NCBI RefSeq assembly: GCF_047345145.1
Contig: NZ_JBLFER010000001.1
Location: forward strand, 434,001-498,000
Direction of reading: 5' to 3'
Origin: Maribacter_C sp047345145
GTDB lineage: Bacteria; Bacteroidota; Bacteroidia; Flavobacteriales; Flavobacteriaceae
DNA length: 64,000 bases
Each line of letters begins with the position of its first letter. The first letter of the stretch is position 1. The notes beneath the pieces were generated by a model that worked only from the letters and a program-made list of their open reading frames with translations, was not told where the DNA came from and made no database searches. This document shows, one piece after another, positions 1 to 8,316 of this stretch. The position numbers were made by a program, and so were the translations under genes.

Positions 1-276
1 TAAATTCATGGCATTAATAATGCCTAAAACGATAAGAATCAAAGGGATGTATGATATGTATGACAGAACTCCTAAGCCTGTAATACTCACTAAAATAGTT
101 ACAGCTACACTTATAACTATACCTAAAATAAAAATTCGCAATGATTGGCCAATGTGAAATTTCGCGAAAGCATTGTCTTTGTCTTTGTTCATAAACCAAG
201 CAATGATAAGCCCGATGACTGTCACATAGGCAATTATCGCCATTGTTTTACCTTCTTCTTTTACTGATTGTTCCAT
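1..276 (-). CDS. Small multi-pass membrane protein (DUF4870/Tic20-like), 3' end cut by window
   Basis: The reading frame opens at an ATG and stays open for 92 codons to the window edge, so the C-terminus is missing. The start is MEQSVKEEGKT, followed by a hydrophobic helix (about residues 12-28), a short polar loop (NKDKDNAFAKFHIGQS) and two more hydrophobic stretches. The pattern helix-charged loop-FH.gQSL-two helices resembles the DUF4870/Tic20-like family of small membrane proteins; that assignment is from memory of the family. Function is unknown. It lies 47 bases downstream of the dihydroorotase-like gene on the same strand and may share its transcript. Confidence 0.6.
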   Translation of the reverse strand, partial: MEQSVKEEGKTMAIIAYVTVIGLIIAWFMNKDKDNAFAKFHIGQSLRIFILGIVISVAVTILVSITGLGVLSYISYIPLILIVLGIINAMNL

Positions 277-323
277 AATTCTAAAATTTAGGGTTGGTTA
301 ATTATATTCTAACAGAAAATTAA

Positions 324-1580
324 TCAAATAATTGCTTTATTGTTACAAATAACCCCGAAAACTCTGCCTTTCATTGATTTTTCAAGAAACGTGCTATTTT
401 TTGAAGTCGAAATAACATCCTTCTTTGTGAAAGTGTATTCTTCTTTCGGATCAAAAAGTGTTAGACATGCGACTTCTCCTTCTTTTAAGTTTGGGGTTTT
501 CAATTGATAACGATCTCTCCCATGGGTTAAGAGCTTGATAGTAAATTCAAAATCAAAAATCTGATTCAGAATTCCGAAAGAGGTTTCTAAACCAATTGCT
601 CCATACGCTGCATTGTCAAATTCTACTCTTTTCTCCTCAATATTCATTGGAGTATGGTCAGAGCAGACAAAATCTATCACTCCGTCCTTCACTCCTTTAA
701 TTAAGGCTTTTGCATCTTTTTGAGTTCTAAGTGGTGGCATTACCTTAAAGTTTGTATCATATTCCTCTAAGGCATCATCGGTCTTGTATAGGTTATGAAT
801 TGCCACACTACAACTAACATCTAATCCTTTTTTCTTGGCATCCGCAATTAATTTTACTGAATTAGCGGAAGAAATTGTGGGTATATGCAATTTCCCTCCT
901 GTATATTCCAAAATAAATAAATCTCGTACAATCCGAAGTTCTTCCGCTAAAGCAGGAATTCCTTTTAACCCCATCTTGGTGGAAACCTCTCCTTCACTTA
1001 CCACGCCTTTTCCAGCAATTTTGGTATTCAAGGGAAAGGAATGTACAAGCCCATCAAAATTTTGAGCATATTGTAATGCTATCTTTAAAAGATTTGAATT
1101 TTCAATAGAACGTTTAAAATCATAAAAACCAACAGCACCAGCATTTTTCATATCGAACATTTCTGCAAGATCTTTTCCTTCACTTTTTGCGGTCAAGGTT
1201 CCTAAGGGATGGAGATTGGTGACCGAATCTTTTGCTGCATTTTTCAAAAAAACAATATCCGAACTACTATCAGGAACCGGATTTGTATTCGGATTCAAAA
1301 CAATATCTGTGAATCCGCTTCTAGTGGCCGTTTTTAATCCGTTTTCTATGGTTTCACGTTCCTCATAACCAGGTTCACCAAAACTAACGCTGCTATCAAA
1401 CCAGCCAATTGAGACATGTAAATTAGGATACTCAACAACCTTATCTTTGCCTGAAGGAACTATTCTAGCGGCAATCTTGTGAATAATACCATTTTTGATA
1501 TGTATATCTCGTTTCTTGAGATGTAGGCTTTTGTTACTCGAGTCTACAATGGTGGCATTCTTTAAGAGTATGTTCATCAT
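324..1580 (-). CDS. Dihydroorotase-like amidohydrolase-fold protein, metal ligands lost
   Basis: A 418-residue protein with the architecture of class I dihydroorotase (PyrC), the enzyme that closes carbamoyl-aspartate to dihydroorotate in pyrimidine synthesis. Family landmarks are recognisable: the EPG of the first strand motif, the PNT turn and the C-terminal SDHTP. The catalytic signature DxHxHxREPG reads DSSVSFGEPG here, so both metal-binding His and the substrate-binding Arg are replaced. The later His positions are also changed (VHSFP, HIPTISSANS). It therefore looks like a non-catalytic paralogue, comparable to the inactive pseudo-DHOases that scaffold aspartate carbamoyltransferase in some bacteria. 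The start overlaps the stop of the upstream BatA-like gene (ATGA), which implies translational coupling. Confidence 0.85.
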   Translation of the reverse strand: MMNILLKNATIVDSSNKSLHLKKRDIHIKNGIIHKIAARIVPSGKDKVVEYPNLHVSIGWFDSSVSFGEPGYEERETIENGLKTATRSGFTDIVLNPNTNPVPDSSSDIVFLKNAAKDSVTNLHPLGTLTAKSEGKDLAEMFDMKNAGAVGFYDFKRSIENSNLLKIALQYAQNFDGLVHSFPLNTKIAGKGVVSEGEVSTKMGLKGIPALAEELRIVRDLFILEYTGGKLHIPTISSANSVKLIADAKKKGLDVSCSVAIHNLYKTDDALEEYDTNFKVMPPLRTQKDAKALIKGVKDGVIDFVCSDHTPMNIEEKRVEFDNAAYGAIGLETSFGILNQIFDFEFTIKLLTHGRDRYQLKTPNLKEGEVACLTLFDPKEEYTFTKKDVISTSKNSTFLEKSMKGRVFGVICNNKAII

Positions 1581-3496
1581 AAGTATTTTTGTATCAGCAC
1601 CTCAATCAACATAAATAACACGGCTAAAATAATAAACCATTTCCAAAGGGCATTTATGGTGTCGTCATTTTGCATTTGTTGAAAAAGTGCGGTGATGGAC
1701 TCATTTTTAGTACTGGCGTTCAAATTTGAAATATCCATATAGCTAAGATCACTCTCAGATCTTGAGTAGTTAAAACTCAAATTTTTGTAAAAATTATCTT
1801 GGTCGTAAATACTGTAAATGCCATCTTTTACAGGGTTTTCATAAAATGATAGGGAAATCTTATTCGCAAATAATTTTTGCTGAGGAATAAATTCATATCC
1901 TTCTTTTGTCATCTTTAAGATATGATCTTTAGGTAGTTGAGTGGCAATATCTACTTTTTGATTATTCCCTATGGTATAATACAACTCCGGCAGTTTCAAA
2001 CTGTTTACCCCCATATTATAAAATGTAGGTACAATTAAAGGAGAATTTTTAAAGTTTGAATTTTCTGAGGATAGAGAAGCAGAAAAAATAAATACTCCGT
2101 TAGAACCTACTAAAAATGGATCTTTATCTTGATAAGAAAGCACATTTGGATTTCTAGTTTTTAAACGAAAATATTGGTTCACTTTCGGAGATTGAAAATT
2201 TGTTACGTTTTTCTCGAACACGTTACGATAAAGGGGATGCGAAAACGAAATATCAGTAATCTTTCTTTCGTAATTTACCCTTTGTACAAAGCTCGTTGCA
2301 TTGTAATTTGACAAGAATGAATTATAGGAATTCATATCAATTTTGACCCCTGGTGTAATAACTAAATTTCCGCCATTCGTGGTAAATGATTTTAAACTAG
2401 TTGCCAAAGCATTTGGAATCCTTTCCAGTTCATTGAGAATAATTAAGTTTTGCTTATTAAGATCGCTATAGTTTAAGGCATTCAATGTCACAGAAATAAA
2501 CTCAAACTCATCTGTTGTGAAGATCCGTTTCAAATAATTACTATCAGCATTCCCAATAACCAAGACTTTGATTTTCTCTTTTGAGTCAATATTAAAAAAG
2601 AGTTGATTGTCATAGGACAATCCGGAATCTGAAATTTCAATTTTCCCTTGTATTACTTCGTTTTTCGGAAGCGTAAAGCTAACTTCTGCTTGTTTGTTCT
2701 TATTAAAAGTTGCTGCTGTTTTCGCAATTAGCTTTTCTCCATTAAAAAGAGATACTGGAGTACTTTCGGTGTCCACACTAGATGAAAGTACTGCGATTAA
2801 TTCCAAATTATTACCGTCCATAGCGCCTAGATAAACAGAGTCAATAGAAATGTTTTCTAATTCATCAACTGCAAGACTAACCAAATGTTTTTCAAGTGTC
2901 TGAGTCGAATCAACTTTCGACAACGCCATAGATTGCTGAAAATCAGAAATGACAATTAGGTTTTTGATAGACTTTTTTTCAGCTTCAAAAAAAGTATTTG
3001 CCTTCAGGTATATCTCATTCAATTTTAGTTGTTTGGAAGTAGGAGAAAGCTGCAAAAGATCGTTCCGAATATTTTTGAGTGTTACATTTTTAAACACTTT
3101 TTCATTGGTCAAAAGACTAAATGTTTGGTCTTCTGGAATGGATTGGATAAGATTTTGAACCGCTTCCTCAAGCAAAGTGCTGTTATTCGTTTTTGCCTGC
3201 ATGCTAAATGAATCATCTAGATAAATAACGGTTTCCTTTTCTTGTAAGGCGTTCTTTTCAGCAATGAAAGGCTGTGCAAAAGCAACAATCAATGCCGCTA
3301 GTAAAAGCATTCTTGTAAAAAGAAGTAACCACTTTTTTAGCGAATTACTTCGTCTAGATTCTGAGACTACCTTTTTTAAAAACTTGACGTTCGTAAATGG
3401 TGTTTTCTGAAATCTACGGAGCTGGAAGAGGTGAATAAAAATAGGAATCAGAAGAAGAAATAAGGCCCAAAGAAGTTCTGGATGTTTAAACTGCAT
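1577..3496 (-). CDS. BatA-domain / VWA membrane protein
   Basis: A 639-residue protein starting with the BatA N-terminal double-transmembrane module: helix at about 8-25, basic linker, helix at about 56-78. A von Willebrand A-like domain follows, carrying a MIDAS-type DDSFS at 94-98. A long extracytoplasmic middle and a final transmembrane helix (about 615-635) complete it. Such proteins belong to the Bacteroides aerotolerance (Bat) group, and their molecular role is unsettled. The ATG lies 17 bases downstream of a TATATTTG promoter element. The gene overlaps the dihydroorotase-like gene by four bases, a neighbourhood I recall as common in Flavobacteriia. Confidence 0.85.
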   Translation of the reverse strand: MQFKHPELLWALFLLLIPIFIHLFQLRRFQKTPFTNVKFLKKVVSESRRSNSLKKWLLLFTRMLLLAALIVAFAQPFIAEKNALQEKETVIYLDDSFSMQAKTNNSTLLEEAVQNLIQSIPEDQTFSLLTNEKVFKNVTLKNIRNDLLQLSPTSKQLKLNEIYLKANTFFEAEKKSIKNLIVISDFQQSMALSKVDSTQTLEKHLVSLAVDELENISIDSVYLGAMDGNNLELIAVLSSSVDTESTPVSLFNGEKLIAKTAATFNKNKQAEVSFTLPKNEVIQGKIEISDSGLSYDNQLFFNIDSKEKIKVLVIGNADSNYLKRIFTTDEFEFISVTLNALNYSDLNKQNLIILNELERIPNALATSLKSFTTNGGNLVITPGVKIDMNSYNSFLSNYNATSFVQRVNYERKITDISFSHPLYRNVFEKNVTNFQSPKVNQYFRLKTRNPNVLSYQDKDPFLVGSNGVFIFSASLSSENSNFKNSPLIVPTFYNMGVNSLKLPELYYTIGNNQKVDIATQLPKDHILKMTKEGYEFIPQQKLFANKISLSFYENPVKDGIYSIYDQDNFYKNLSFNYSRSESDLSYMDISNLNASTKNESITALFQQMQNDDTINALWKWFIILAVLFMLIEVLIQKYL

Positions 3497-3513
3497 TCCT
3501 GATTTTGATTTGG

Positions 3514-3521
3514 CAAATATA
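3514..3521 (-). promoter_or_regulatory. Putative Bacteroidota -7 promoter element for the BatA-like gene
   Basis: On the minus strand the sequence reads TATATTTG, a perfect match to the Bacteroidota -7 consensus TAnnTTTG, ending 17 bases before the BatA-like ATG. No well-spaced TTG -33 element is obvious, so confidence is moderate. Confidence 0.5.
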
Positions 3522-3523
3522 AT

Positions 3524-3565
3524 TTAAAAAAGACAAAAGACCGCTACGCTTTAAGATAAAAGCGG
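3524..3565 (-). terminator. Probable rho-independent terminator of the permease-Rieske-glycosyltransferase cluster
   Basis: On the minus strand, just after the glycosyltransferase stop, CGCTTT-tatctt-AAAGCG forms a 6-bp hairpin (a CCGCT/AGCGG pairing is an alternative). It is followed by T-rich sequence with a run of six T. It separates this cluster from the BatA-like gene. Confidence 0.5.
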
Positions 3566-3570
3566 ACGGG

Positions 3571-4578
3571 TCAACAGAAGAAAAAGAAATCTTCCATTGA
3601 TTTTTGTTCTAGCCTATCTAAATACAAACGGATGGCTTTTTGAGCTTCTTCATTCGCTACTGTAATAATACTCTGCGGATTTTTCAGTTCATTGAGAAAT
3701 TCAAAATGCAGCATTTCCATCCCATATATTTCTTTACCTATTTTCTTGGGATTGTCGCATAGCCAGTAGAAATCGATTTGTTGGTCTAGCAAAGCCTTGG
3801 CAATTGTTTTTCCTTTAGTTCCTGCACCCCAAACTATTAGAGGTCTATCAGTGTTGTAATTTAATTTCAGAAAATAGTGCAGTTTGATATCTAAAAAATA
3901 GTTTTGTGCATAGTGCTCGCTAGTGCGGGAAGTCCTTGTATCATAATCACGCCAGTAATGGAGTAGCTCGTTGCATGGAATGCATTTCAAGCTATTTTCA
4001 TAAAATCGGAAAGTCAAATCATAATCCTCGGGATATCTATCGGGTTCGAATGCATCACATTTATCTAAATCTTCTCGACGGACCATCCAACAGGGAGATG
4101 GAATAACACATTCTTTATAGATTTCGGAATAGTTGCTTCCTGTTTGTGTCAATTGATTGAGCCAAGCTTCGTAGCGTTCATAGCCATTACTGATTCCGAG
4201 TTCCGAGAAGTATTTTACTTGTCCGACAGCCAAATGACCTTTTCCTGATTCTAAAAGGGAATTCGTCATTACTTCCAATTTATGGGGAGTCATAATATCA
4301 TCTGAATCCATTCGGGTGATGAAAGTTCCTTTGCTTTTTGAATATGCTGTTCGTAGGGCTTCAATGATTCCGGAACCTTGATTTTGAAACGCTTGAATTC
4401 TTGAGTCTTTTTCCGCAAATTCATGGACAACTTTTAAACTTTCATCGGAAGAGTGGTCGTTGACGGCCAAGACTTCCCAATTTGTATGGGTTTGTTTGAG
4501 AATGGATTCCAGACATTCCGTTAGGAATTGAGCTGTGTTTTTAAAGGGAATGAGAATGCTTACCAAAGGCGTATCCAT
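3571..4578 (-). CDS. Family 2 glycosyltransferase with C-terminal nucleotide-binding-like domain
   Basis: A 335-residue protein. The N-terminal GT-A fold begins with VSILIPFKN, has the NDHSSD nucleotide-binding motif (about 40-45) and the metal-binding RMDSDD (about 89-94), and later the ED of the catalytic region (RYPEDYDLTFR). It should transfer a sugar from a nucleotide-sugar donor; the acceptor is unknown. The last 90 residues carry a separate domain starting LIVWGAGTKGKTIAKALLD, which resembles the dinucleotide- or PglD-like domains attached to some sugar enzymes. No transmembrane helix is seen. It starts 8 bases after the Rieske gene stop, so the two are probably cotranscribed, though the functional link is unclear. 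Confidence 0.85.
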   Translation of the reverse strand: MDTPLVSILIPFKNTAQFLTECLESILKQTHTNWEVLAVNDHSSDESLKVVHEFAEKDSRIQAFQNQGSGIIEALRTAYSKSKGTFITRMDSDDIMTPHKLEVMTNSLLESGKGHLAVGQVKYFSELGISNGYERYEAWLNQLTQTGSNYSEIYKECVIPSPCWMVRREDLDKCDAFEPDRYPEDYDLTFRFYENSLKCIPCNELLHYWRDYDTRTSRTSEHYAQNYFLDIKLHYFLKLNYNTDRPLIVWGAGTKGKTIAKALLDQQIDFYWLCDNPKKIGKEIYGMEMLHFEFLNELKNPQSIITVANEEAQKAIRLYLDRLEQKSMEDFFFFC

Positions 4579-4586
4579 AGAAAATT

Positions 4587-5672
4587 TTATAAGCGCTCCG
4601 CTAACATCCTATGAAAATGATGTACGCCCTGTTCTCGGGTAGGAGAGAAGCGGCCTGCTTTATAGAAGCGTGATTGCAGACCTTGGTGCACGCCTTCTAC
4701 AACAAATTCATCCTCGCGTTCTACCTTGTCCATTGCAGCGCTGGCGGCTCCTTCAAACCGATTTTCTCCGTGTAAATAGGAAATGAACGATACCTTTGTT
4801 TTTGAAGGAGAAATAGGTTTCACAACGTTTACGGACAATCCCCAAGGATAAAAATTCAACATGATATTAGGAAAAATCCAAAAATAAAAAGCCGCTACTT
4901 CTTTTCCGTAACACGGATGTTTCTCAGGCAACTTATAAGTTTCTTCGGCACCGTCTGCATAACCTATCTGCAACGTACCATAGTCAAATAACTCTGTAGC
5001 GTATTCTTCATAACTAAGCGCTGCATTCAAGTCAGGATGCACAAAAGGAATATGAAATCCCTCCAAATAATTATCACAGTACAAAGACCAATGGCAGTTT
5101 ACCAAATAGTCTTTGCTGCTCACGGAATCATATTTGAATTCGTTCAAGGGGAGGAATCCGACATACTCGTCCAGAAAGTTTCGAATAATTGAAAAATTAA
5201 CTTCAGGGTGTAATCCGGTAAATAAGAAAGGTCCCCATTCTTCTAATTTGAATTGATGCAAATGGTCACAAGGTCTGGGGAAGTCTTTTGCATCCTGAAA
5301 TTCGGGCATGTGTTTGAATTGTCCTTCTAAATTCCATTGGCGGCCGTGATACATACAACGTAATCCGCGGTTGATGCTTCCTGCATTATGAGCAATAAGG
5401 TTTCCGCGATGGGTACAAACATTACTCATACAGCGAATTTTACTCTCCTTATCCCGCACCAAAACCATCGGTTCGTGTAAATAGTTCTCCATATATGAGA
5501 ATGGATGCGCAAATCCCTCAAGCGGAACCAAGGACGGACTATCACCAACAAACTGCCAAGATTTCGCGAAAATATCCTCCTTCATCTGCTCGAATACTTT
5601 GGTATCGCGATAGAAAGCGGCGGGCAAGGTTTCCGCCCTAGTAATATCCGGATTTACATAAAAGTTACCCAT
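4587..5672 (-). CDS. Rieske non-heme iron oxygenase, alpha subunit type
   Basis: A 361-residue protein. The Rieske [2Fe-2S] ligands are C86-T-H88 and C106-MY-H109. The mononuclear iron site is in DNYLEGFHIPFVH (200-212) with His207 and His212, plus an acidic EDEF segment near the C-terminus that probably gives the third ligand. The DNYLEGFH form is typical of the choline/carnitine-monooxygenase-like and aromatic-ring-hydroxylating alpha subunits. It needs an electron-donating reductase that is not encoded nearby. The start overlaps the end of the amino-acid permease gene by eight bases, which suggests that the permease imports a substrate related to this oxygenase (inference). Confidence 0.88.
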   Translation of the reverse strand: MGNFYVNPDITRAETLPAAFYRDTKVFEQMKEDIFAKSWQFVGDSPSLVPLEGFAHPFSYMENYLHEPMVLVRDKESKIRCMSNVCTHRGNLIAHNAGSINRGLRCMYHGRQWNLEGQFKHMPEFQDAKDFPRPCDHLHQFKLEEWGPFLFTGLHPEVNFSIIRNFLDEYVGFLPLNEFKYDSVSSKDYLVNCHWSLYCDNYLEGFHIPFVHPDLNAALSYEEYATELFDYGTLQIGYADGAEETYKLPEKHPCYGKEVAAFYFWIFPNIMLNFYPWGLSVNVVKPISPSKTKVSFISYLHGENRFEGAASAAMDKVEREDEFVVEGVHQGLQSRFYKAGRFSPTREQGVHHFHRMLAERL

Positions 5673-6909
5673 TGCTCTTATTTTTTCTTTTTAAAACAAA
5701 ATAGAATGGTAAGCTGATCAAAAATAAAATCAGTCCATAAATTACAACTTCGTAACCACATCCCATAATAATCCATATGCAAAACAAAAATGCCAAAACG
5801 GATATCCATATCAGCGGGTTGGTCAATTTCTTATCACGATTATAGAGGATGAAACCCAAACTAGCAGCCGAAAACAAATACGGAACAATCACGGAAAGTG
5901 TCGATAAGGTCATCATAAAGGTAAATGCATCTACCAAACTTTTGGAGAAGTTTAACATCATTAAAATGGAGGCTAAAAAACTAGATAATATGATTCCGAT
6001 AATGGGAGAGCCATTGCTATTCTGCTTTCCGAAAATTTTCGGAAAAAGTCCGTCTAAAGCTGCCGCCATTGGAATTCTCCCTTGCATTAGAATCCAGCCA
6101 TTTAAGGCACCCATAGTTGCGATAACCGCGCAGCCAGCTACAATATATTGGGCAGAACCACCCCAAAATAAGTGAGCGGCATCGGCAAAAGGAGCATTCG
6201 AATTTTTAAGAACTTCTGGGGGAATGATACCCATAATCGCTAACGAACTACTGAGATAAACTACAATGGTAATCAGAGTGCCGCCTATGGTTGCTTTGCT
6301 TACCGTTTTGGCGGCATCTTCGGTGTCAGCGCTTACAATTCCTGCGCTTTCCATTCCTAAAAAGGCAAACAAGCTAAGTGTAGCCGTTGCGGTAATGGCT
6401 CCGAAGGTAGTTGCGTCACTTCTGTTTAGCGGAATAAAATTCTCCCAGTTAATGTAGAAAACACCAAATACACCAATAGCTAAAATGGGAAGCACTTTAA
6501 GTATGGTTGTAATCATCTGAATACTGGCTACGGTTTTGAGCGGTTTGGAATTGATATAGGTAAAGCCCCAGATAAACCCGAGTCCCGTAAAAATTGAAAT
6601 TAAAGAGGATTCACCAAGAACTGGAAAAAACACTTCCAAATAGCCTACAAGGGCAACGGCGATGGCGGCATTGGTCGCCCAAATGGCAACCCAATAGCCC
6701 CACGCCACCAAATAGGCAGGAAAATCGCCAAAACTGATTCTTGTATAAATATAGGGCCCTCCGAGGGTGTCTGGCGCAATTTTACCTAAGGCACCATAAA
6801 CATAAGCGATAAGAATTGCTCCAATTGCCGAACAGACCCAGCCTAACATTCCGATACCACCATAGACAGCAAGCGATGCTGGTAATAAAAATATACCGGA
6901 ACCAATCAT
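5665..6909 (-). CDS. APC-family amino acid permease (N-terminal start unresolved)
   Basis: A polytopic transporter of about 12 helices from the amino acid-polyamine-organocation superfamily. The hallmark GNMIGSGIFLLPASLA helix is at the very N-terminus, and LGGPYIYTRISFGDFPAYLVAWGYW follows in the next segment as two shorter blocks. The first ATG falls inside the conserved first helix. Upstream, the same frame stays open for 23 more codons (to about 6978) and encodes a good family-like start (NKIGLWSSTALVVGN), but it contains no ATG, GTG or TTG before a stop. The true start is thus a rare codon, or the gene has an N-terminal frameshift. The substrate is unknown. It overlaps the Rieske gene. 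Confidence 0.8.
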   Translation of the reverse strand: MIGSGIFLLPASLAVYGGIGMLGWVCSAIGAILIAYVYGALGKIAPDTLGGPYIYTRISFGDFPAYLVAWGYWVAIWATNAAIAVALVGYLEVFFPVLGESSLISIFTGLGFIWGFTYINSKPLKTVASIQMITTILKVLPILAIGVFGVFYINWENFIPLNRSDATTFGAITATATLSLFAFLGMESAGIVSADTEDAAKTVSKATIGGTLITIVVYLSSSLAIMGIIPPEVLKNSNAPFADAAHLFWGGSAQYIVAGCAVIATMGALNGWILMQGRIPMAAALDGLFPKIFGKQNSNGSPIIGIILSSFLASILMMLNFSKSLVDAFTFMMTLSTLSVIVPYLFSAASLGFILYNRDKKLTNPLIWISVLAFLFCIWIIMGCGYEVVIYGLILFLISLPFYFVLKRKNKSNG

Positions 6910-7033
6910 ATTGCCGACAACTAATGCTGTTGATGACCAGAGACCTATTTTGTTGGAGTTGGCGATGTATTTGAGTTTTTAGGTTGGTTTGCAAAATCAA
7001 TGACCTAAAATACCACTAATTCAGAGAAACCAA

Positions 7034-7072
7034 TAAAAAAAGTGCCCGCTATCCAAATCATATAGCGGGCAC
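7034..7072 (-). terminator. Rho-independent terminator after the LuxR-type regulator
   Basis: GTGCCCGCTAT at 7042-7052 and ATAGCGGGCAC at 7062-7072 form a perfect 11-bp stem with a 9-base loop. On the minus strand it is followed directly by a T run (the A run 7035-7041 on plus). It should terminate leftward transcription from the regulator gene ending at 7180. Confidence 0.85.
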
Positions 7073-7179
7073 AAACATGACCTACAAACCTCATTTTTAA
7101 AGTCGTTATTGCCTTAAGGGCTTAATAATGAGGTTCGAGTAGGCTAGGGGGAGAAATTTGAGGGTCAAGCACAGTATTT

Positions 7180-7830
7180 TCATCCTATTTCCTGAAGCTT
7201 TAATAGGGCTTCAGACTTTGAGTTCACATTGAGTTTTAGATATATGTTTTGAATATGAAAGTTTATGGCGCTGGTGGTTACAAACAGCTTGTCCGCAATG
7301 GTCTTATACGTTGCACCTTGACTTAGATAATCAATAATCTGGTTTTCACGCTCCGAAAAAGATTGGTATGATTTCGGCTGAAACATGGAGATAATTTTTT
7401 TTGCAATATCATTGCCAATTACCGCTCCTTCATTCTTAATTGAATTGAGGGCATGGTACAAACGTTTGCGCGTTACCGTCTTCGTCAGGAAACCATTTGC
7501 GCCATATTTGAACGCTTTTTTAATGATTTCAAAATCATTGTTCGTACTTGCCATAATGATATTTACATTGGCGTCTTTTTTACGGAATAATTTGATTCCG
7601 TCTAAGCCATTGATAATCGGTAAGGTTACCTCTGATACAATGATATCAGGCTGTACGCTATCGAATTTGTTTAGAGCATCTTCTACACTATTGTAAATTC
7701 CGCTTAAATTGAAATCGCCGTACTTCTCAAAATAACTTTTGTAAGAAGCATGTAGTTGCGTGTCATTGTCGATAATAATCACTTTTAGAATTTCTGAGTT
7801 CATAGTCATGTGGTTTGTAGGTTCGGCCAT
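7180..7830 (-). CDS. LuxR/NarL-type response regulator with Glu at the phosphorylation site
   Basis: A 216-residue two-domain regulator. The receiver (about 14-135) has the acidic pocket D21/D23, a Thr/Ser-type switch and the conserved Lys117 (FLTKTV). The phospho-acceptor position in PDIIVSEVTLP is Glu67 instead of Asp. The C-terminal LuxR/GerE helix-turn-helix (about 153-216: FSERENQIIDYLSQG, then the recognition helix around TTSAINFHIQNIY) binds DNA. Glu often mimics phospho-Asp, so the protein may be active without a kinase (inference); no kinase gene is adjacent. ATGs at codons 8 and 10 are alternative starts. A strong terminator follows. Confidence 0.88.
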   Translation of the reverse strand: MAEPTNHMTMNSEILKVIIIDNDTQLHASYKSYFEKYGDFNLSGIYNSVEDALNKFDSVQPDIIVSEVTLPIINGLDGIKLFRKKDANVNIIMASTNNDFEIIKKAFKYGANGFLTKTVTRKRLYHALNSIKNEGAVIGNDIAKKIISMFQPKSYQSFSERENQIIDYLSQGATYKTIADKLFVTTSAINFHIQNIYLKLNVNSKSEALLKLQEIG

Positions 7831-8316
7831 GGAGGGTCATAAGCTCCAAGGCATTATAATCGTAATTTTTGGGACGTTGTAGTTCTTGCGGAGTTGTAAA
7901 CTCTGCAGTTCATTTTAAAGCATACATAGCTAAGGTCAGGCTTTTAAGCTGACAAAAAAGTCATGTCTTTAAATAAAATTTCCGGGATTAAGCACCGATT
8001 TTTACACAAGAAAAAATCGCCGATTCTTTAGATGCTATTCGAAATAGCATTGAAAAGTTTTGTGCTTATTTGGCTAACAGTCTAAGCCATCTTTGGGTCG
8101 AAAAAAAGTGGGAGCACCGTAGTTCGCGAGTAAAAAAGATTTTCGTTTTGAGGACGTGTTGAGGTTCATAGTAGGTTTCATGTAGTAGGGGATTTGAGGG
8201 TTTTAAGTAGTAGTTATTTAATAGTATAAATTTAGTAAAATCTTTCGAAAGCCCCTATTTTAAAGGGTTTTTTTCGTTCAAATGCATTAAATTTTAGCAT
8301 TTGAAGCTCAGTTTCG
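7831..8316. other. 486-base region without a gene
   Basis: No convincing reading frame is present. It should hold the leftward promoter of the LuxR-type gene at its left end and the 3' end of the PorP transcript at its right end. Two hairpins stand out: ATGCTATT-cga-AATAGCAT at 8032-8050 and TTCAAATGC/GCATTTGAA at 8277-8305. A short CCCT/AGGG hairpin plus seven T at 8252-8275 could be a weak rightward terminator. I see no tRNA, riboswitch or repeat family here. Confidence 0.5.
8277..8305. repeat. Inverted repeat downstream of the PorP/SprF-SPOR gene
   Basis: TTCAAATGC (8277-8285) and GCATTTGAA (8297-8305) form a perfect 9-bp stem with an 11-base loop. It lies 11 bases beyond the stop of the PorP-type gene. 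It lacks an adjacent T run on the minus strand, so it may act as a 3'-end stabilising structure more than a classical terminator. Confidence 0.45.

Noticed and set aside
324..1580. Functional pyrC
   Set aside because: Both His of the HxH metal site and other ligands are replaced, so the enzyme name would mislead.
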